From Gnetum montanum (lineage: Eukaryota > Streptophyta > Gnetopsida > Gnetales > Gnetaceae), in assembly GCA_015680685.1 (NCBI GenBank), contig MNCI01030805.1, positions 131,469 through 195,468 of the forward strand: a stretch of DNA of 64,000 bases, given 5' to 3'. A program made the position numbers and the translations under genes. This document shows positions 34,096 to 44,815 of this stretch, piece by piece (the first letter of the stretch is position 1; every line of letters starts with the position of its first letter). The notes beneath the pieces were generated by a model. That model ran no database searches, was not told where the DNA came from, and was given only the letters and a program-made list of their open reading frames with translations.

Positions 34096-35987
34096 AAGTT
34101 CTAGTTTGAGTGAATGCTTGAATATATTATTGAATTAAGTACTGATAATGATAATTAAAAATATTGGTAAAGTTGATGATTTTAGAAATGTCAAAATGGA
34201 AGAATAGAAAGAGAGATGTGAAGAGATAATGGGTGATATTGAAGTAGATTCATGCATAAACTTTATTTGCTAATTTTCAATCATTTATAACATGGTATGG
34301 TATTTCTATGTATAGAATATAGTTGCGACCATACTTTGACTTAATGAAAAGTTATTCCCCACTAATAAAAATAAATAAAAAATTGAAAAAAAAAGATGAA
34401 TTGGGATCAAAATCATGTACATACATTGATCAATTCATAAATTTAAGGAAAATAATTTTTTGTCTTCATTCATTAGGTAGTGACAAGAACACGACATGGC
34501 TTTGGTAAATTACAAAGCAAACTAATACTTATTGTATTGCACATTAATATATTAAAAAAAATCTATAGAAAGAATTTTAAAAATAGTCCAATAGATCCTT
34601 GGGGTCTTGGTGGACGTAACTAAAAATTTCAATTATAATTTCATAAATTCAAATATGACCTAGTAAAAATGTTAGCTCCCTAATAAGGAAGTATCTACTA
34701 ATAGCAAAAAAAATAAAAAAAAAATAGCCTTTACTATTTTCTATTAACCATCTATGATTTTTCAAATGACTATCTTTCTTTGTATATTCTATAAGAGGTG
34801 ATTTTAAAGGATCTATTATGTATCTCTTTCTATTATTCTTTTTCATAACATTGTTCATGTGAGAAAGAGAATTTATAAATATCATATGTAAAATATTCTT
34901 CTTATTTTTCATAGTTTGAAAAAAATTGAGATTTTAGTATAGGTTAAAAAAATATTATTGCATTACGTTCTTTAATACTATAATTGTATTCTAATATACT
35001 AGTTAAAAACACAAATATGTTTCATATTTTATTTGAGAAAATGTGTTCTTCATGGCTATTTATGAGTACAACACAAATGCCATCCCATTATCTAAGAGTT
35101 TAGGTAAATAATGCAAAATTCCTCATGAATAAACATGTTGATTTTATGATCCAAATACTAATGAAGATGAACAACACATTTTTTACAATGTGTTACCGAT
35201 TTAGTTTTTTTTTTTTCAAAAGTTATAAAAACACTTGGTAATAGTTTAACTATGTTATTAAAACTATTGCCTATACTTTTCTATAGTTTTAGTTTTAGTT
35301 TCAAAATATAAAATACAAATTACAAACAAAATAATAAATTATTAATACCTAAAATTTTGCATGCTTCCATTTAAAATCTATTTTAAACAAGTAAAACTAA
35401 GAATAAGAATAGAAATAATTTACCAATAATTTGATTGAGTTAAGATGGTTAAGTTTAGATCTATCTAATAACTTTTTCTAAATGGAAATAATAATTATAT
35501 TTCAACGTACTAAAAATTAAATTCAATGTCAAGCTTAGAAGGAAACAAAAATGGTACTTCTCACATATATAGATGTAGACATTTGGTAATATTAAGGAAT
35601 TAATAACTCATTTTGAAAATTCTTCGTTTCATAAAAACAAACAAAAATTAAATAAATTTGACAAAGTTTCTAGGTTTCGTTAAACAAATATGATAAGGCA
35701 AGTAAAAGTTGACACCAAAGATGCATCCACATTAGTAATGTAAGAGAGTATTAAAAAATATTTGGCAACCATAAACATAGAACTCCAAAACCTTTTTTAT
35801 CTCTCTATTAGGTTGTAGCAAAAAGCAAAAAAAAAAGAAAAAAGAAAAAAAGATCTCTTAAAAGTTGAAAGCATCTTAAAGAATCTTCTATAAATCTTAC
35901 CTACTATGATAAAGAATGAGATAAAATATCTCCCATTCCACTCCACCTTTGTTATTTTATTTTTTATGAGAACCATCTACATGGCAT
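34096..35987. other. AT-rich spacer, nothing recognised
   Basis: 1.9 kb with A- and T-runs (for example a T-run near 35207 and an A-rich tract near 35820-35850). Only short frames without family resemblance occur. No LTR termini or repeats are established. Confidence 0.4.
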
Positions 35988-35989
35988 NG

Positions 35990-36180
35990 GTGTGTGAGTA
36001 ATTCATTAAAATAATATTCATTAATAAAATAATGCTTATTAATTTATTATAATTTCAAGATACGCACTTTAATGTTAGAATAGTTATCAACCACCATAGG
36101 ACATANGTATCTTGAAATTATAATAAATTAATAAGCATTATTTTATTAATGAATATTATTTTAATGAATTACTCACACAC
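35990..36180. repeat. Perfect 74-bp inverted repeat with 43-bp loop
   Basis: 35990-36063 is the exact reverse complement of 36107-36180 (arm starts gtgtgtgagtaattc, ends tttcaagatac). The loop spans 36064-36106. Single Ns stand one base before the left arm (35988) and directly before the right arm (36106). It is either a fold-back transposon of MITE type or an assembly join made in the wrong orientation. The Ns favour caution. Confidence 0.8.
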
Positions 36181-36606
36181 TACTACGAAAAGAGCAAAAT
36201 GAATTCCCCATTGTAATAATAACTATAGATACCATTAGTTTTGTTTATACATTCTATCTTTAAGTAAAATAGAAAGTAAAGGTCACAATCTATAATCTTC
36301 AACCAAAATACAAATAAGACATCAATTCAACTAAAGCTTTGAGGTACATCCATTCAACCGTTGAAATAATGTAGTTGATGGATGTTACCTAAATTACATG
36401 TGTTTCAATTTTTTTCTTTTTTGTACATTAGATATACATATATCATAATCATACATCTCGGTTGAAATCATCAAAAAGGGGCATATCTCCAAAACTTGGA
36501 ATGGATTCAAACAAGTTATTTGAAAATTGAATATCCTTTGGAAGTAGCTCTAACATGGATGTTGTTAGATCAAAGTCCTTTGACAACAACTCATCCTGCC
36601 GTGGCA

Positions 36607-36675
36607 TTATTCCATGGCATTAATGTAGATCCCTTCCCTTGTTGTAAGTGATGGTAAATTTGCCCTAGCTTTTCT
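36607..36675 (-). CDS. Exon 3 of the B3 gene, truncated
   Basis: It follows an acceptor (cttcctcag). The reading RKARANLPSLTTREGIYINA continues B3 in phase with exon 2, then ME and TAA. The place of the stop coincides with the breakpoint where the middle of the domain is missing. Confidence 0.65.
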   Translation of the reverse strand, partial: RKARANLPSLTTREGIYINAME

Positions 36676-36816
36676 CTGAGGAAGTGTACATTGTTATATG
36701 TTAGAATTAAAAATGAACTTAAAATAAATAATAATATATATTTATACAATTGTGTATTAGATTTTAAAACAAGAAAAACCTTTTAAAAGGTGACTGAATG
36801 AGGTAAAAAATTTTAC

Positions 36817-36906
36817 CTTCGGTAGAGTCTTCCCTCCAAGAGGACGTACGTCACTGTTCCTCAGTTCCTTTTGCAATAAAAACTTTAAATTCTTATTGCT
36901 ACCCAC
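36817..36906 (-). CDS. Exon 2 of the B3 gene, start of B3 domain
   Basis: 30 open codons bounded by taatgtag before and gtaaaa after on the minus strand. It encodes VGSNKNLKFLLQKELRNSDV then RPLGGKTLPK. The K-x-L-x-x-S-D-V and L-P-K positions are those conserved at the B3 start in ABI3, FUS3 and LEC2. GGKT stands where most have GRIV. Confidence 0.7.
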
Positions 36907-37240
36907 CTACATTACAATTATTAAAGGTATTAACTTAAATGAATATAAATTATATAAATATAACAAAACACAACGCGCACCATTTTCACTCGAAACCATG
37001 GATAAAACAGACAGACAAAAATACTCAAGATGGTCTCACTAAGTAAAGCAGCAGACTGTATCCTTCTGCAATCGAAATCAAAATTGGAGGAGAAAACAAA
37101 AACTCAAATCCTTTCAATCAGCGCGAACTCACTTTTAATACACGTTGAAATTTGAATATTTAAAGAAACTAAGAATACGTTATTCTTCACAAGAAACCAA
37201 TAAATACAGAGTAATTTTGGGGAAAAAAAAAACGAATTAC

Positions 37241-37610
37241 CTGCAGCTACAGGTGCATCCGAAGGATTAGACACTTGAGGTTGAGGTGATCCTGGCAAAG
37301 TGGGTAAAATAAACTTCTTGCCGCCCAGGGACGGCAACTCTTCAAACATACTATAGTAATCGTTGTCACCCAATGAAGAACAGTACCAGCAAGGCGGAGG
37401 TTGGGAATCAAAAACTTGTTCCCTTTTGCCGTAATTTTCATAATGCTGATTGTCACCCAATGAAGAAGAACAGTACCAACAAAAAGGAAGTTGGGAATCA
37501 AAAACTTGTTCCGTTTTGCAGTAATTTTCATAATGCTGATGTTGTTGCTGCTGCAGCATCCAGTGCGCTTCCTCAACATCCTTCTCCTTTTTGACCTCGA
37601 AACTCATCAT
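37241..37610 (-). CDS. Exon 1 of the B3 gene, with 30-residue internal duplication
   Basis: The start is taken at the double Met MMSFEVKKEKDVEEAHW (37610). An in-frame Met 16 codons upstream (37658) is possible but would add a hydrophobic segment. Two tandem units of about 30 residues follow: HYENYCKTEQVFDSQLPFCW and HYENYGKREQVFDSQPPPCW, each continuing YCSSLGDN. Next comes YYSMFEELPSLGGKKFILP and a Pro/Ser tail. The exon ends in GCAG followed by gtaatt, a good donor. It is open throughout (123 codons), unlike the retroelement frames around it. Confidence 0.65.
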
Positions 37611-38017
37611 TTCTGTCAAGAAGAACAAGAAACGAAAGAATAGCAGCTCTTGTGGCAAAATCTCGGTCCGTTACCGCTTCCTGCCTTTCTCTTATTCTTC
37701 AGCAACGATTAGGAGAGCATTCAATAACAATTTATCTAGATTCGCGCAATCTCGACAAATCCGGAACAGCTGCATCGAACAGGAAAATTTTACATCCCGC
37801 CCACAAACTAAAGGGAAAAGCAGCGAAAATACCCAAACTATAGCAAAAACTCTGGTCCGACCAAATCCCGCGCATGAATAGATTTGATCGCATTCAAAAT
37901 TGTGAAGCGCGGAATGGCAAAGGAAGGAGGGAAAAAGAAGAATCGTTAAGTGCAGAGGGATGAGCCAATAACAGTGGATATGGCAGTATCACAGGCTGTG
38001 ACAATAAGGAGGAGGAG
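37611..38017 (-). promoter_or_regulatory. 5' region of the B3 gene
   Basis: GC-richer and more complex than the retroelement DNA on both sides, as expected for a 5' leader and proximal promoter. CT-rich stretches (ttcttctttttccctcc on the minus strand, near 37930) fit a plant 5' UTR. No clear TATA box within 300 bp. A TATA-like ataaataat lies in the duplicated block beyond. Confidence 0.4.
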
Positions 38018-38165
38018 GAGGAGCCGGCGATAATGCTGCTGCTCTGCCTCGAGCCTCATTAATAACATGAAATTATTTATTCTCCTCTCTTGAGGAGCCG
38101 GCGATAATGCTGCTGCTCTGCCTCGAGCCTCATTAATAACATGAAATTATTTATTCTCCTCTCTT
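38018..38165. repeat. Perfect 74-bp tandem duplication upstream of the B3 gene
   Basis: 38018-38091 and 38092-38165 are identical (start gaggagccggcgataatgct, end ttctcctctctt). Each contains a TATA-like gaataaataat on the minus strand. The lack of any difference means it is very recent or an assembly overlap left unmerged. Confidence 0.9.
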
Positions 38166-38451
38166 CTGTTCTCTGTCTTTGTTTTTCTTGTGTTATTTTT
38201 GTTCTTCCTCTATTCTCCACTGCAACTTTCCCGTTAGGTGGTCCAATTCGTTTTTCATGTTTTTAGTCCTAAACTGTCATTTTCATGTTTTCGGTTGTCA
38301 TTGTTATAGTTTTAGTTCTAAACTGTTATTTTATGTAAAGTGTTTGGAGTGTTTTTTTATGTTTAATGGTTTTAGGGCTTTGGTTTAATGGTCTTAGGGC
38401 CTCGGTTTTAAGTTTGCATGTTTATAACCATTGTTGTTGAATGTTTTAGGG
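38166..38451. other. T-rich spacer, probably upstream part of gene Y copy 1
   Basis: T-rich with recurring ttttagttctaaactgtt and tggttttagggc words. It ends in gaatgttttag, a good splice acceptor, so it may be the first intron of the gene that follows. No exon 1 is found. Confidence 0.35.
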
Positions 38452-41325
38452 TCGTCTTGAAATCTATCCTAGTAGTGATGGAGATGGTGGGGTTGTTATG
38501 TTGCATCAACATGCCCACACCTAAGTCCCCAAACCTTCACATGGAGTGGGATCAGCATGGGGTATGGCTTAGGAAGGGGACCTGAAGCTTCCTAGCCTAC
38601 CTACTCTAAAACTATAGTATGATAGTTTGGTCACACTTGAAGTTTGAGGTAGCAACAACAATTGTGGAGGCCATCTTGCCTAGATCTTCCAATTTAATTA
38701 TGAAATTCATCATGGATAAACTTGATGCTTTTGCAGAAGGAAAAACATGTGACGACCCGACTACTATGGGGCCTCATAAATTATCTCAAATATTTGGATA
38801 GTATAACTTGAACAATACCTTGATAGTGGGCTATCATGCTCATATGTGGTTCCAAAACCCTCCAGACATTGTCTATCACATAGACAGATAAGTAGTATTG
38901 TTATCTTGGTTATTCTTTGTTTGCTATTATGCATTTCAAGTTATAACTATATATGATTTCTTGTTTTACTTGCTTGCAAGTTGAGGATTGATGATCAAGG
39001 CCAAATCAAGGCTGATAACCTCTTTCTCCGAGCTCACACAGCTATAGAGGTGTTCACTAAGAGCCCAAACATGAGACTTGTGGTGTTGGAGCAATTGCAT
39101 GGGAACCTTGAGAGAGTAGTATTGGACATCACCTTAAGGCTTACAAGAGATGCTTAGCAAATAGGAGCATAGATAGCTACTGGGTGAGCCCATCTCTTGA
39201 TGATTTAGACTTTGACCCACAACCTAAGGCTCCTATTAGCTTGAGTCATATAGGTGAAGTAAGTGTTATTAATTTGTTGTTTTTATGCTAATGTGTTTCT
39301 ATTTATATGGCTATTAGGCTATTTTGGTCTTTTTCATTCATGTAATTTGTTACACCTATGCAAAGGCTAACAAGTATCTTTTACTATTTTGTAGCAGTCG
39401 CTCCATATATTGAAGTTATAGTTATCACTTCAAGACATACAAAAGAGAACTTGCTCCTTAAGTTTGATGAGATGAATCCTCACAGGAGTGGTTATCAAAT
39501 CAAATGCCTGATGCTATACTTGCAAGGGTCATCCATGTGGGCATGTTTGGCCTCTTCATGGCCCTAAGCTCAATTGTTTCTACTATAGAAACATTAAAAA
39601 ATTTAAAATCCTTTAATCAAGGAATTTAGAGGTTCATCCCCTATGTTCATGATGTGATTGTTGTTCTAGACATTAACCCATCCACATTCAATGATCTCTT
39701 TGGTGTCCTAAATGATGACATGTCAGTTATTATTAAAGAAGGGAAGGAGGTGGATCACTGGAAAGAAGTGGAAGAGTGGTTTTACACTTGTCATGGTAGT
39801 GAGGGGTACCCTCTAAGAGACACCAAATCATCATTGATTAGAGAGATGTATCCCTTGTTCCAATCTCAGGCATTTCCTAAGTTATTATCCTAGGGAAAGA
39901 TCTTGGATGTGGAACAGGCTTGGGACATGAAGTAGGTACTTATCAAGGGAACTTGATTCAATTGAGATGTATGCTTGACTTTTGGGCTTCGGTTGAAAGT
40001 CAAAAAATTCCATGAGAACATCACCATGAAGTGCCATGTGCATTTTCTCTCTTTGCAACTTACATGTGGAGGTTCATAGAATTTTTAGTAGTTAGAAAGG
40101 ATGGATGATGGGTTGCCCAAGATCCATTCCAATTTAACAAGCCCAGGTGAAGCTTATTGCTTCAACCAACAAGGCCCAAGATCCATAGGAAGCCATAGAC
40201 GAATGATTATTTGTGACTACTAAGGACCTTGATGGAAAATGCTGTAGATCTCTTGATAGCATGAAGGTTGATCCTCTTACCATTTGAACCAATGTTAAGA
40301 AGGTTTAGAGATTACATGCAGAGGCTGAGGGTATAGCCAAGTAGAGACTTAAGAGGCCTTTAGTAGCACAACGAGTGCCAGTGGTTGGAGAACCTTCTAA
40401 GAAAAAGATGATCATCAAGATTAGAGGGATGTAGACATAAAATCATATGTATGTATTTTGGCCATTCAATTCTTTATTGTTACTTTGTTCATGTATTATG
40501 ATTGATTTTTGGCTTCTCATGATGTGCTAAGCTATCCTATGTTTCATGGTTGATGCCTCTTATAGATAAGCAACAAGAGTAGGAGGCTATAGCAGTAGCA
40601 ACCATTTCTAAAGAGGAGTGGAGGTGTCAAGAAGAGGAGGAGCTACAATGTCAAGAAGAGGAGATATTAAGGCATTATAATGATGATGAGGTGCAGAATG
40701 ATGACTTACCCCCTATTCCTCATATGGAACACTTTGATGCTATGCTAGAGGATCCACAAATTAGGGAACCTCCTATCACCATATTAGATGACTTTTCAAG
40801 TACTTGTGATTTTTACTTCTAACCATTGTACTTGCTATGCTTCATTGACTCATGTTTAATAATGGTCATGATCTTTTGGTTATTCATTGTGCTTGTTGTA
40901 GCTTAAGAGCCATAGGAAGAAGCACCCACTTCTACCTTCTGTATGCAACCATGGGAAGAAACCCTTGATAAACTAGAGTTTATGTGAGATGTAGCTGAAG
41001 ATATGATCAACTAGCTACAACATATAGCTCCTAAGATTAGTAAACATTGTAACTCATTTTGCCTCTTATGTTTTTAATTTGTTACTTGGTTTTCTTGGTG
41101 ATGTATTTTTCATTATTAATTGATTTTGTTTTGTTAGTTATAGTGCCTAATCTAAGATGGGATCCTAACAAGCTAGTAAAGGTCAATGTGTTGCCTTCCT
41201 TACCTTCTGATATGGAGAATGTCCTACATAAATTGTATGAGGGTGCCACTTGATGTGCACTCTCATGTGCTAAGTCTTTGTGGGAATGTTGAAGTTCTAA
41301 TAAGTTCCTATGAGAATAAGTGATA
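38452..41325 (+). pseudogene. Gene Y copy 1 (plus strand): unknown intron-containing ORF, 3' truncated
   Basis: The same unknown gene as 45465-50054, in the opposite orientation. Exon-like blocks: 38452-38890 (MIVWSHLKFEVATTIVEAIL); from about 38983 (LRIDDQGQIKADNLFLRAHT) to 39254; from about 39395 (VIVITSRHTKENLLLKFDEM; VDHWKEVEEWFYTCHGSEGY; LFQSQAFPKLLSxGKI) to about 40430; 40569-40822 (acidic, EEWRCQEEEELQCQEEEI); from about 40908 (EETLDKLEFM, VAEDMIN); and 41140-41320 (LRWDPNKLVKVNVLPSLPSD). Intervening AT-rich segments have GT-AG-like edges. Matches with the other copy keep the same order. It is cut at 41325 by a Tat LTR fragment, and exon 1 and the C-terminus are missing. Several in-frame stops. 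Confidence 0.55.
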
Positions 41326-41690
41326 GCTACAATGCAAGTTTCTTTTTTAAACTGGTGGCTACATAGTGTAGCACAACATAGCAAGCAGCTACGCTATGCC
41401 AAAATGCTACGCTACAGAGCGTAGCACAACATAGCAAGTATCTATGCTACTTCAATGTGCTTCATTTCTCGCTTGCATTGTTGGCACACTTGATTCCAGC
41501 ATTTCCAGTTTCGACAACATAGTTGTTGCATAGTAGGTTCATGACCAGCTTTGCACATCTTTGCAGTACAAGCATGTAAACATCTCATGGGGTCTAGGAC
41601 ATGTGGCATCCAAGCCTCATTTCTCACTTGTTCCTAGCCCTATAAATACCCCTACAAACAATGGTCAAAGGGTTGGCTACCTTTCCTTAT
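41325..41690 (+). repeat. Tat-type LTR fragment, copy 1
   Basis: It aligns with 58538-58850: caagtttc, gtggctac, then tgcttcatttctc, ttgcattgttggcacacttg, tctcatggggtctaggacat and a TATA (tataaata) at 41641-41648. Both ends are truncated: nothing of the 56631-58540 stretch precedes it, and gag leader sequence follows within 70 bp of the TATA. Confidence 0.7.
41641..41648 (+). promoter_or_regulatory. TATA box of Tat LTR, copy 1
   Basis: The word tataaata is followed by cccctacaaacaatg. The copy at 58812 has tataaata then tccctacaaacaatg. Confidence 0.6.
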
Positions 41691-41699
41691 GTCCACATC

Positions 41700-43266
41700 G
41701 TACCTACATCATAGTTGCATATAGTTTTTGCATCCATTCTGGCATCTACACCTATTCCAACTTCAATGGTGAGCCTAGTCCCACCCACATGGTGGACCCC
41801 ATTCACTTCCCCCCTACTTTGCAACCTTCACAAATCTCTCACTATGCTCACCAAAAAACATACCAGGTCCCGCAAGTAGTACAACCAAGTGCGGGACTCT
41901 GGTCTACCCCACCGACCATACAAATGGCCTATCCCATGGCACCATCAGCGGCTGCTACTCCAATAGCACCACCCACTAGGTGGTGGACAACACTAGTAGC
42001 ATCCTTTGTAGGGACCATCCCAACGACACCACCTATGGGCCGGGTCACTACCCTTGCCACACAACCAATGGTGGCTACCCTTGCAACTCCACAACCATCC
42101 ACATCGTCCTTGGATCTGGATCAAGCATTCTAGCTTATCCAAACCCTTACAGAAGAAATTAAGCATCTCAAGCTTGCCAGTTCTGACATGGTACAAGTCA
42201 TGGATTTCTACCATGATGATCCCATCAGCCCGATAGTCCCCATACTAACATTACCCCCTGGGATGCCACTCCCCCAATTTACAAAATATAATAGGAGGGT
42301 GATCCCAAAGCACATTTTGTTACATTTAGATCTGAATCCCTTCTTTCACAATAATGGCCACACACAATTATCCATGTCTTTGCTATGTCTCTAACTGGCA
42401 AGGCTTTGGACTGGTACCACGCACTCCCACGCTCCTCTATCTCAACCGTAGAGGAGTTTCTGATTTAGTTCGTAACTCGTTTCAAGTATAACTTGAGACC
42501 AAAAGCTATGTTGGATTAGTTAATGAGCATGAATCAAGATCCATTGTAATCACTCCAGAAATTCATATAGTGGTGGAGCTCTACCCTTAATGAGGTCCGC
42601 GAGCCCATCACAGAGGCCCATCTGCTAGCCATCTTTAATGGTGCAATGAATGACTTCATTAAGTCCAAACTGTACTACCTCGCTCCACAAACTCTTAGTT
42701 AGGATTTTGCCCAGACAAAGAGCATACAAGATGTGGCCAAGGCAAGCAAGGATCCAGCCTATGTTGCATACAAGAACACATTTACAAAGAAGGACAAAGA
42801 TAAGGGCAAGGCTGCAATAGCCACAATGGCCACTGTGGCAAATGAAGCTAAGCCCAACAAAAAAAATAACAAGAAGGCAGTGACTATGCTAACTAACCCT
42901 GCACCCACACCAAATAATGCCACTCAACCCTCCACATTGGCACCTCAAGCATCCACCCCGCCTAAGCCTAACTTCGAGCGTAAAGATTGCTTTAAGTATA
43001 TGTTGTTGCCCATCAAGCCTTCAAAACTTCTGAAGCAATTATTGGGGGTAGGGTACATTCAACACAAGTGGATGTCAGAGGAGGCAGCCAAAAGGCATCA
43101 ACGGTACTATGAAATCCTTAGGAACCCCTCCTTGGCTTTGCCAAATGAACCCCCAGTTCCTAAGAATTTTAGGCTAGAATGGTTCTGTGACTATCACCAG
43201 CTATGTGGTCATGACACAGATTACTATTTGGCATTAAAGGATGACATCCAAAGAATTATTGATTAA
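41700..43266 (+). pseudogene. Gag of Tat-type element, copy 1
   Basis: A Pro/Thr/Ala-rich N-terminal part (41561-42133; for example PPTIQMAYPMAPSAAATP). Next comes LPPGMPLPQFTKYN near 42260, and broken capsid frames 42390-42730 containing the family phrase for GALPLMR-like gag. A C-terminal ORF (42733-43266) begins MAKASKDPAYVAYKN with a Lys-rich linker, then WMSEEAAKRHQRYYEILRNP and WFCDYHQLCGHDTDYYLALK, then DDIQRIID. The C-x-Y/F-H...G-H pattern at its end is characteristic of plant Tat/Ogre gag. The second copy at 61430-62510 has the same order. It builds the particle. Broken by stops in the capsid part. Confidence 0.72.
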
Positions 43267-44010
43267 AGGAGGTTGGTTCTAGACGAAAGTAACCTAGTGC
43301 ATCCTGAAAATCAATCTATGCATGTCTACACAGACCCACTAAACACCAACAATGCCAGTTACATTATCAACACTATCGATATGGACAGTAATCCCAAAGT
43401 GCCTCAGTAGCCGTTTATGGTTTGTGTGCCTTAGCATAGCACACCAACACCACTGGTGGCTAGAAAAAAGCCTAGAGCAATCGTTTGTCCTGAGAGTCCC
43501 TCCTCAAACATCTACACTCGCATCTCCTGTAAACAAGATTGCACCAGCACCCACGCTAACACTGCGAATACCATTCATCATTAGGGGGCCAAGCCACTCA
43601 ACTACCCCTGCCCCGCATAAGATGGCATCATAGCCTTCTCGTCCAAGGAAACAAGAAGAGCGTTCAATAGGTGAGGCGACAATGAAACATACTGCCTCAG
43701 GTACTTCTAAGCCTATGCCCTCACCCTCTGCATCTACATCCTCATCACCAAAAGATAACACTGTTACACGTGTACGGTCATCACCACCTCATCCAAAAGG
43801 GTCCAACCCCAGACCTGAAACTTTCCATCCTTGAGAAATTTGCCTCTTGGGATGAATGGAAGAGGAGAAAGGCAGTAAACAATAGGAAGGTACCCTAGAC
43901 CTCTTAAGCACTCTTACTTAGGTCAAGCAAGCTCTAAAATAAAAGAACACAACATTGAGCCTGTAGGACCTAATAATAACTTCCATTGCATACCGTGAGG
44001 CTCTGGTTCA
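43267..44010 (+). other. Gag-protease linker, Pro/Ser/Thr-rich, copy 1
   Basis: Short frames rich in P, S, T and A without a domain. It is the positional equivalent of 62520-63340 in copy 2, which contains similar repeated FVIKMPP-like phrases. Confidence 0.45.
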
Positions 44011-44815
44011 CATGTTAACAACAATACTAGTTGATGAAAACATGCCAGTAGAAGAGAAAGCAATTCACTTGATTATGATTTCTTCTACGCCTACAGAATC
44101 GAAGTCATCCCAACTAACATTCTATGACGAATCCATTAGGGAAGACCCTAAAAATGGTCAGGTGACTACATCACCTCTATTCATCATAATTTGGGTCAGC
44201 CAACATAAGATCTGAAGGGTACACGTTGATGATGGGGCTGCTACGAACGTCATCCCATTCCCCATTGTGGATAAGCTCGGTTTGGTAGACCAAATCAAAC
44301 CCACAGAAACATCATGCTTGAAGTTATTCAATAGGGCATGGGTCATGGTGAAAGGAACTGTCCACATTGACTTTGTGGTAGGGGACCAATTCCCCACAAA
44401 TAAAATGTTTATCATGGTGGAAGAGATGCTCGAGTTTAACCTGATCTTGGGGAGGTCATGGTTAGCCCAAATTAGGGCTATCTCTTCATCCATACATCAG
44501 GAAATTCATCTACCCTATGCAGGTAGGGAGGTGGTGATCTATGGTGACGAGGTGGCAACGTAAGTAATAAAAAACATAGATATGGAGCAAGGTTCAGAGG
44601 TCATAACCCCTGAGAATGAGGCACCTGTCTCTCTCAACACTAACTGTTTAACAAAAGAGCCGGCTCGACACACTGACATAGAAAATGACAATGCGTGGGC
44701 TGAGTTTCCTTTCCAAGTAGAAGACGATGATGCAGAAGAATGTCATAGTGAAGCTTCTCAACCTTACATCTCACCAAATCCACAATGGGTTAGAAAGAAG
44801 TTATGTATAGCGTAG
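44011..44815 (+). pseudogene. Retropepsin-like protease of Tat-type element, copy 1
   Basis: Active-site segment VHVDDGAATNVIPFPIVDKL near 44222-44280 (D-D-G, near the D-S/T-G consensus), then TVHIDFVVGDQFPTNKMFIM and MLEFNLILGRSWLAQIRAIS (flap and ILGR motif) and LPYAGREVVIYGDEVAT. A further frame (44582-44815), acidic, leads toward pol (FPFQVEDDDAEECHSEASQ) and ends in a stop at 44815. The normal continuation into RT is found only at 52605, so about 7.8 kb stands between. Confidence 0.72.

Larger units (their letters stand above)
36449..37610 (-). pseudogene. B3-domain transcription factor, FUS3/LEC2/ABI3 class, B3 core deleted
   Basis: A minus-strand gene with introns. Exon 1 (37241-37610) encodes a Gln-rich, acidic N-terminal region. 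Exon 2 (36817-36906) and exon 3 (36607-36675) encode the start of a B3 DNA-binding domain: NLKFLLQKELRNSDVRPLGG, then TLPK, RKARANLP and TREGIYINAME. That is the pattern of the embryo-maturation B3 regulators (FUS3 has FLFQKELKNSDV). B3 should continue for about 60 more residues (the W...YRFW / NNSRMYVLE part). Instead, a stop comes two codons after INAM and, within 15 bases, a putative last exon begins (36449-36595, ending FGDMPLFDDFNRDV). Exon 1 ends in phase 1 while exon 2 reads in phase 0, so the simple splice does not keep frame. Probably a pseudogene with an internal deletion. Such proteins bind RY motifs in seed genes. Confidence 0.7.

Noticed and set aside
36178-36192. CACTA transposon terminus (cactactacgaaaa)
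   Set aside because: The terminal word fits, but no matching inverted terminus, subterminal repeats or 3-bp duplication were found, and it directly abuts a suspicious inverted repeat.
37591-37881. Plus-strand frames opposite the B3 gene start (96 and 63 codons)
   Set aside because: No family resemblance, and they overlap the 5' leader and exon 1 of the minus-strand B3 gene. Probably chance in GC-richer DNA.
42054-42394. Overlapping short frames in the gag leader (60-73 codons on both strands)
   Set aside because: They are frame shadows of the decayed Tat gag. Only the frame with LPPGMPLPQFTKYN matches copy 2.
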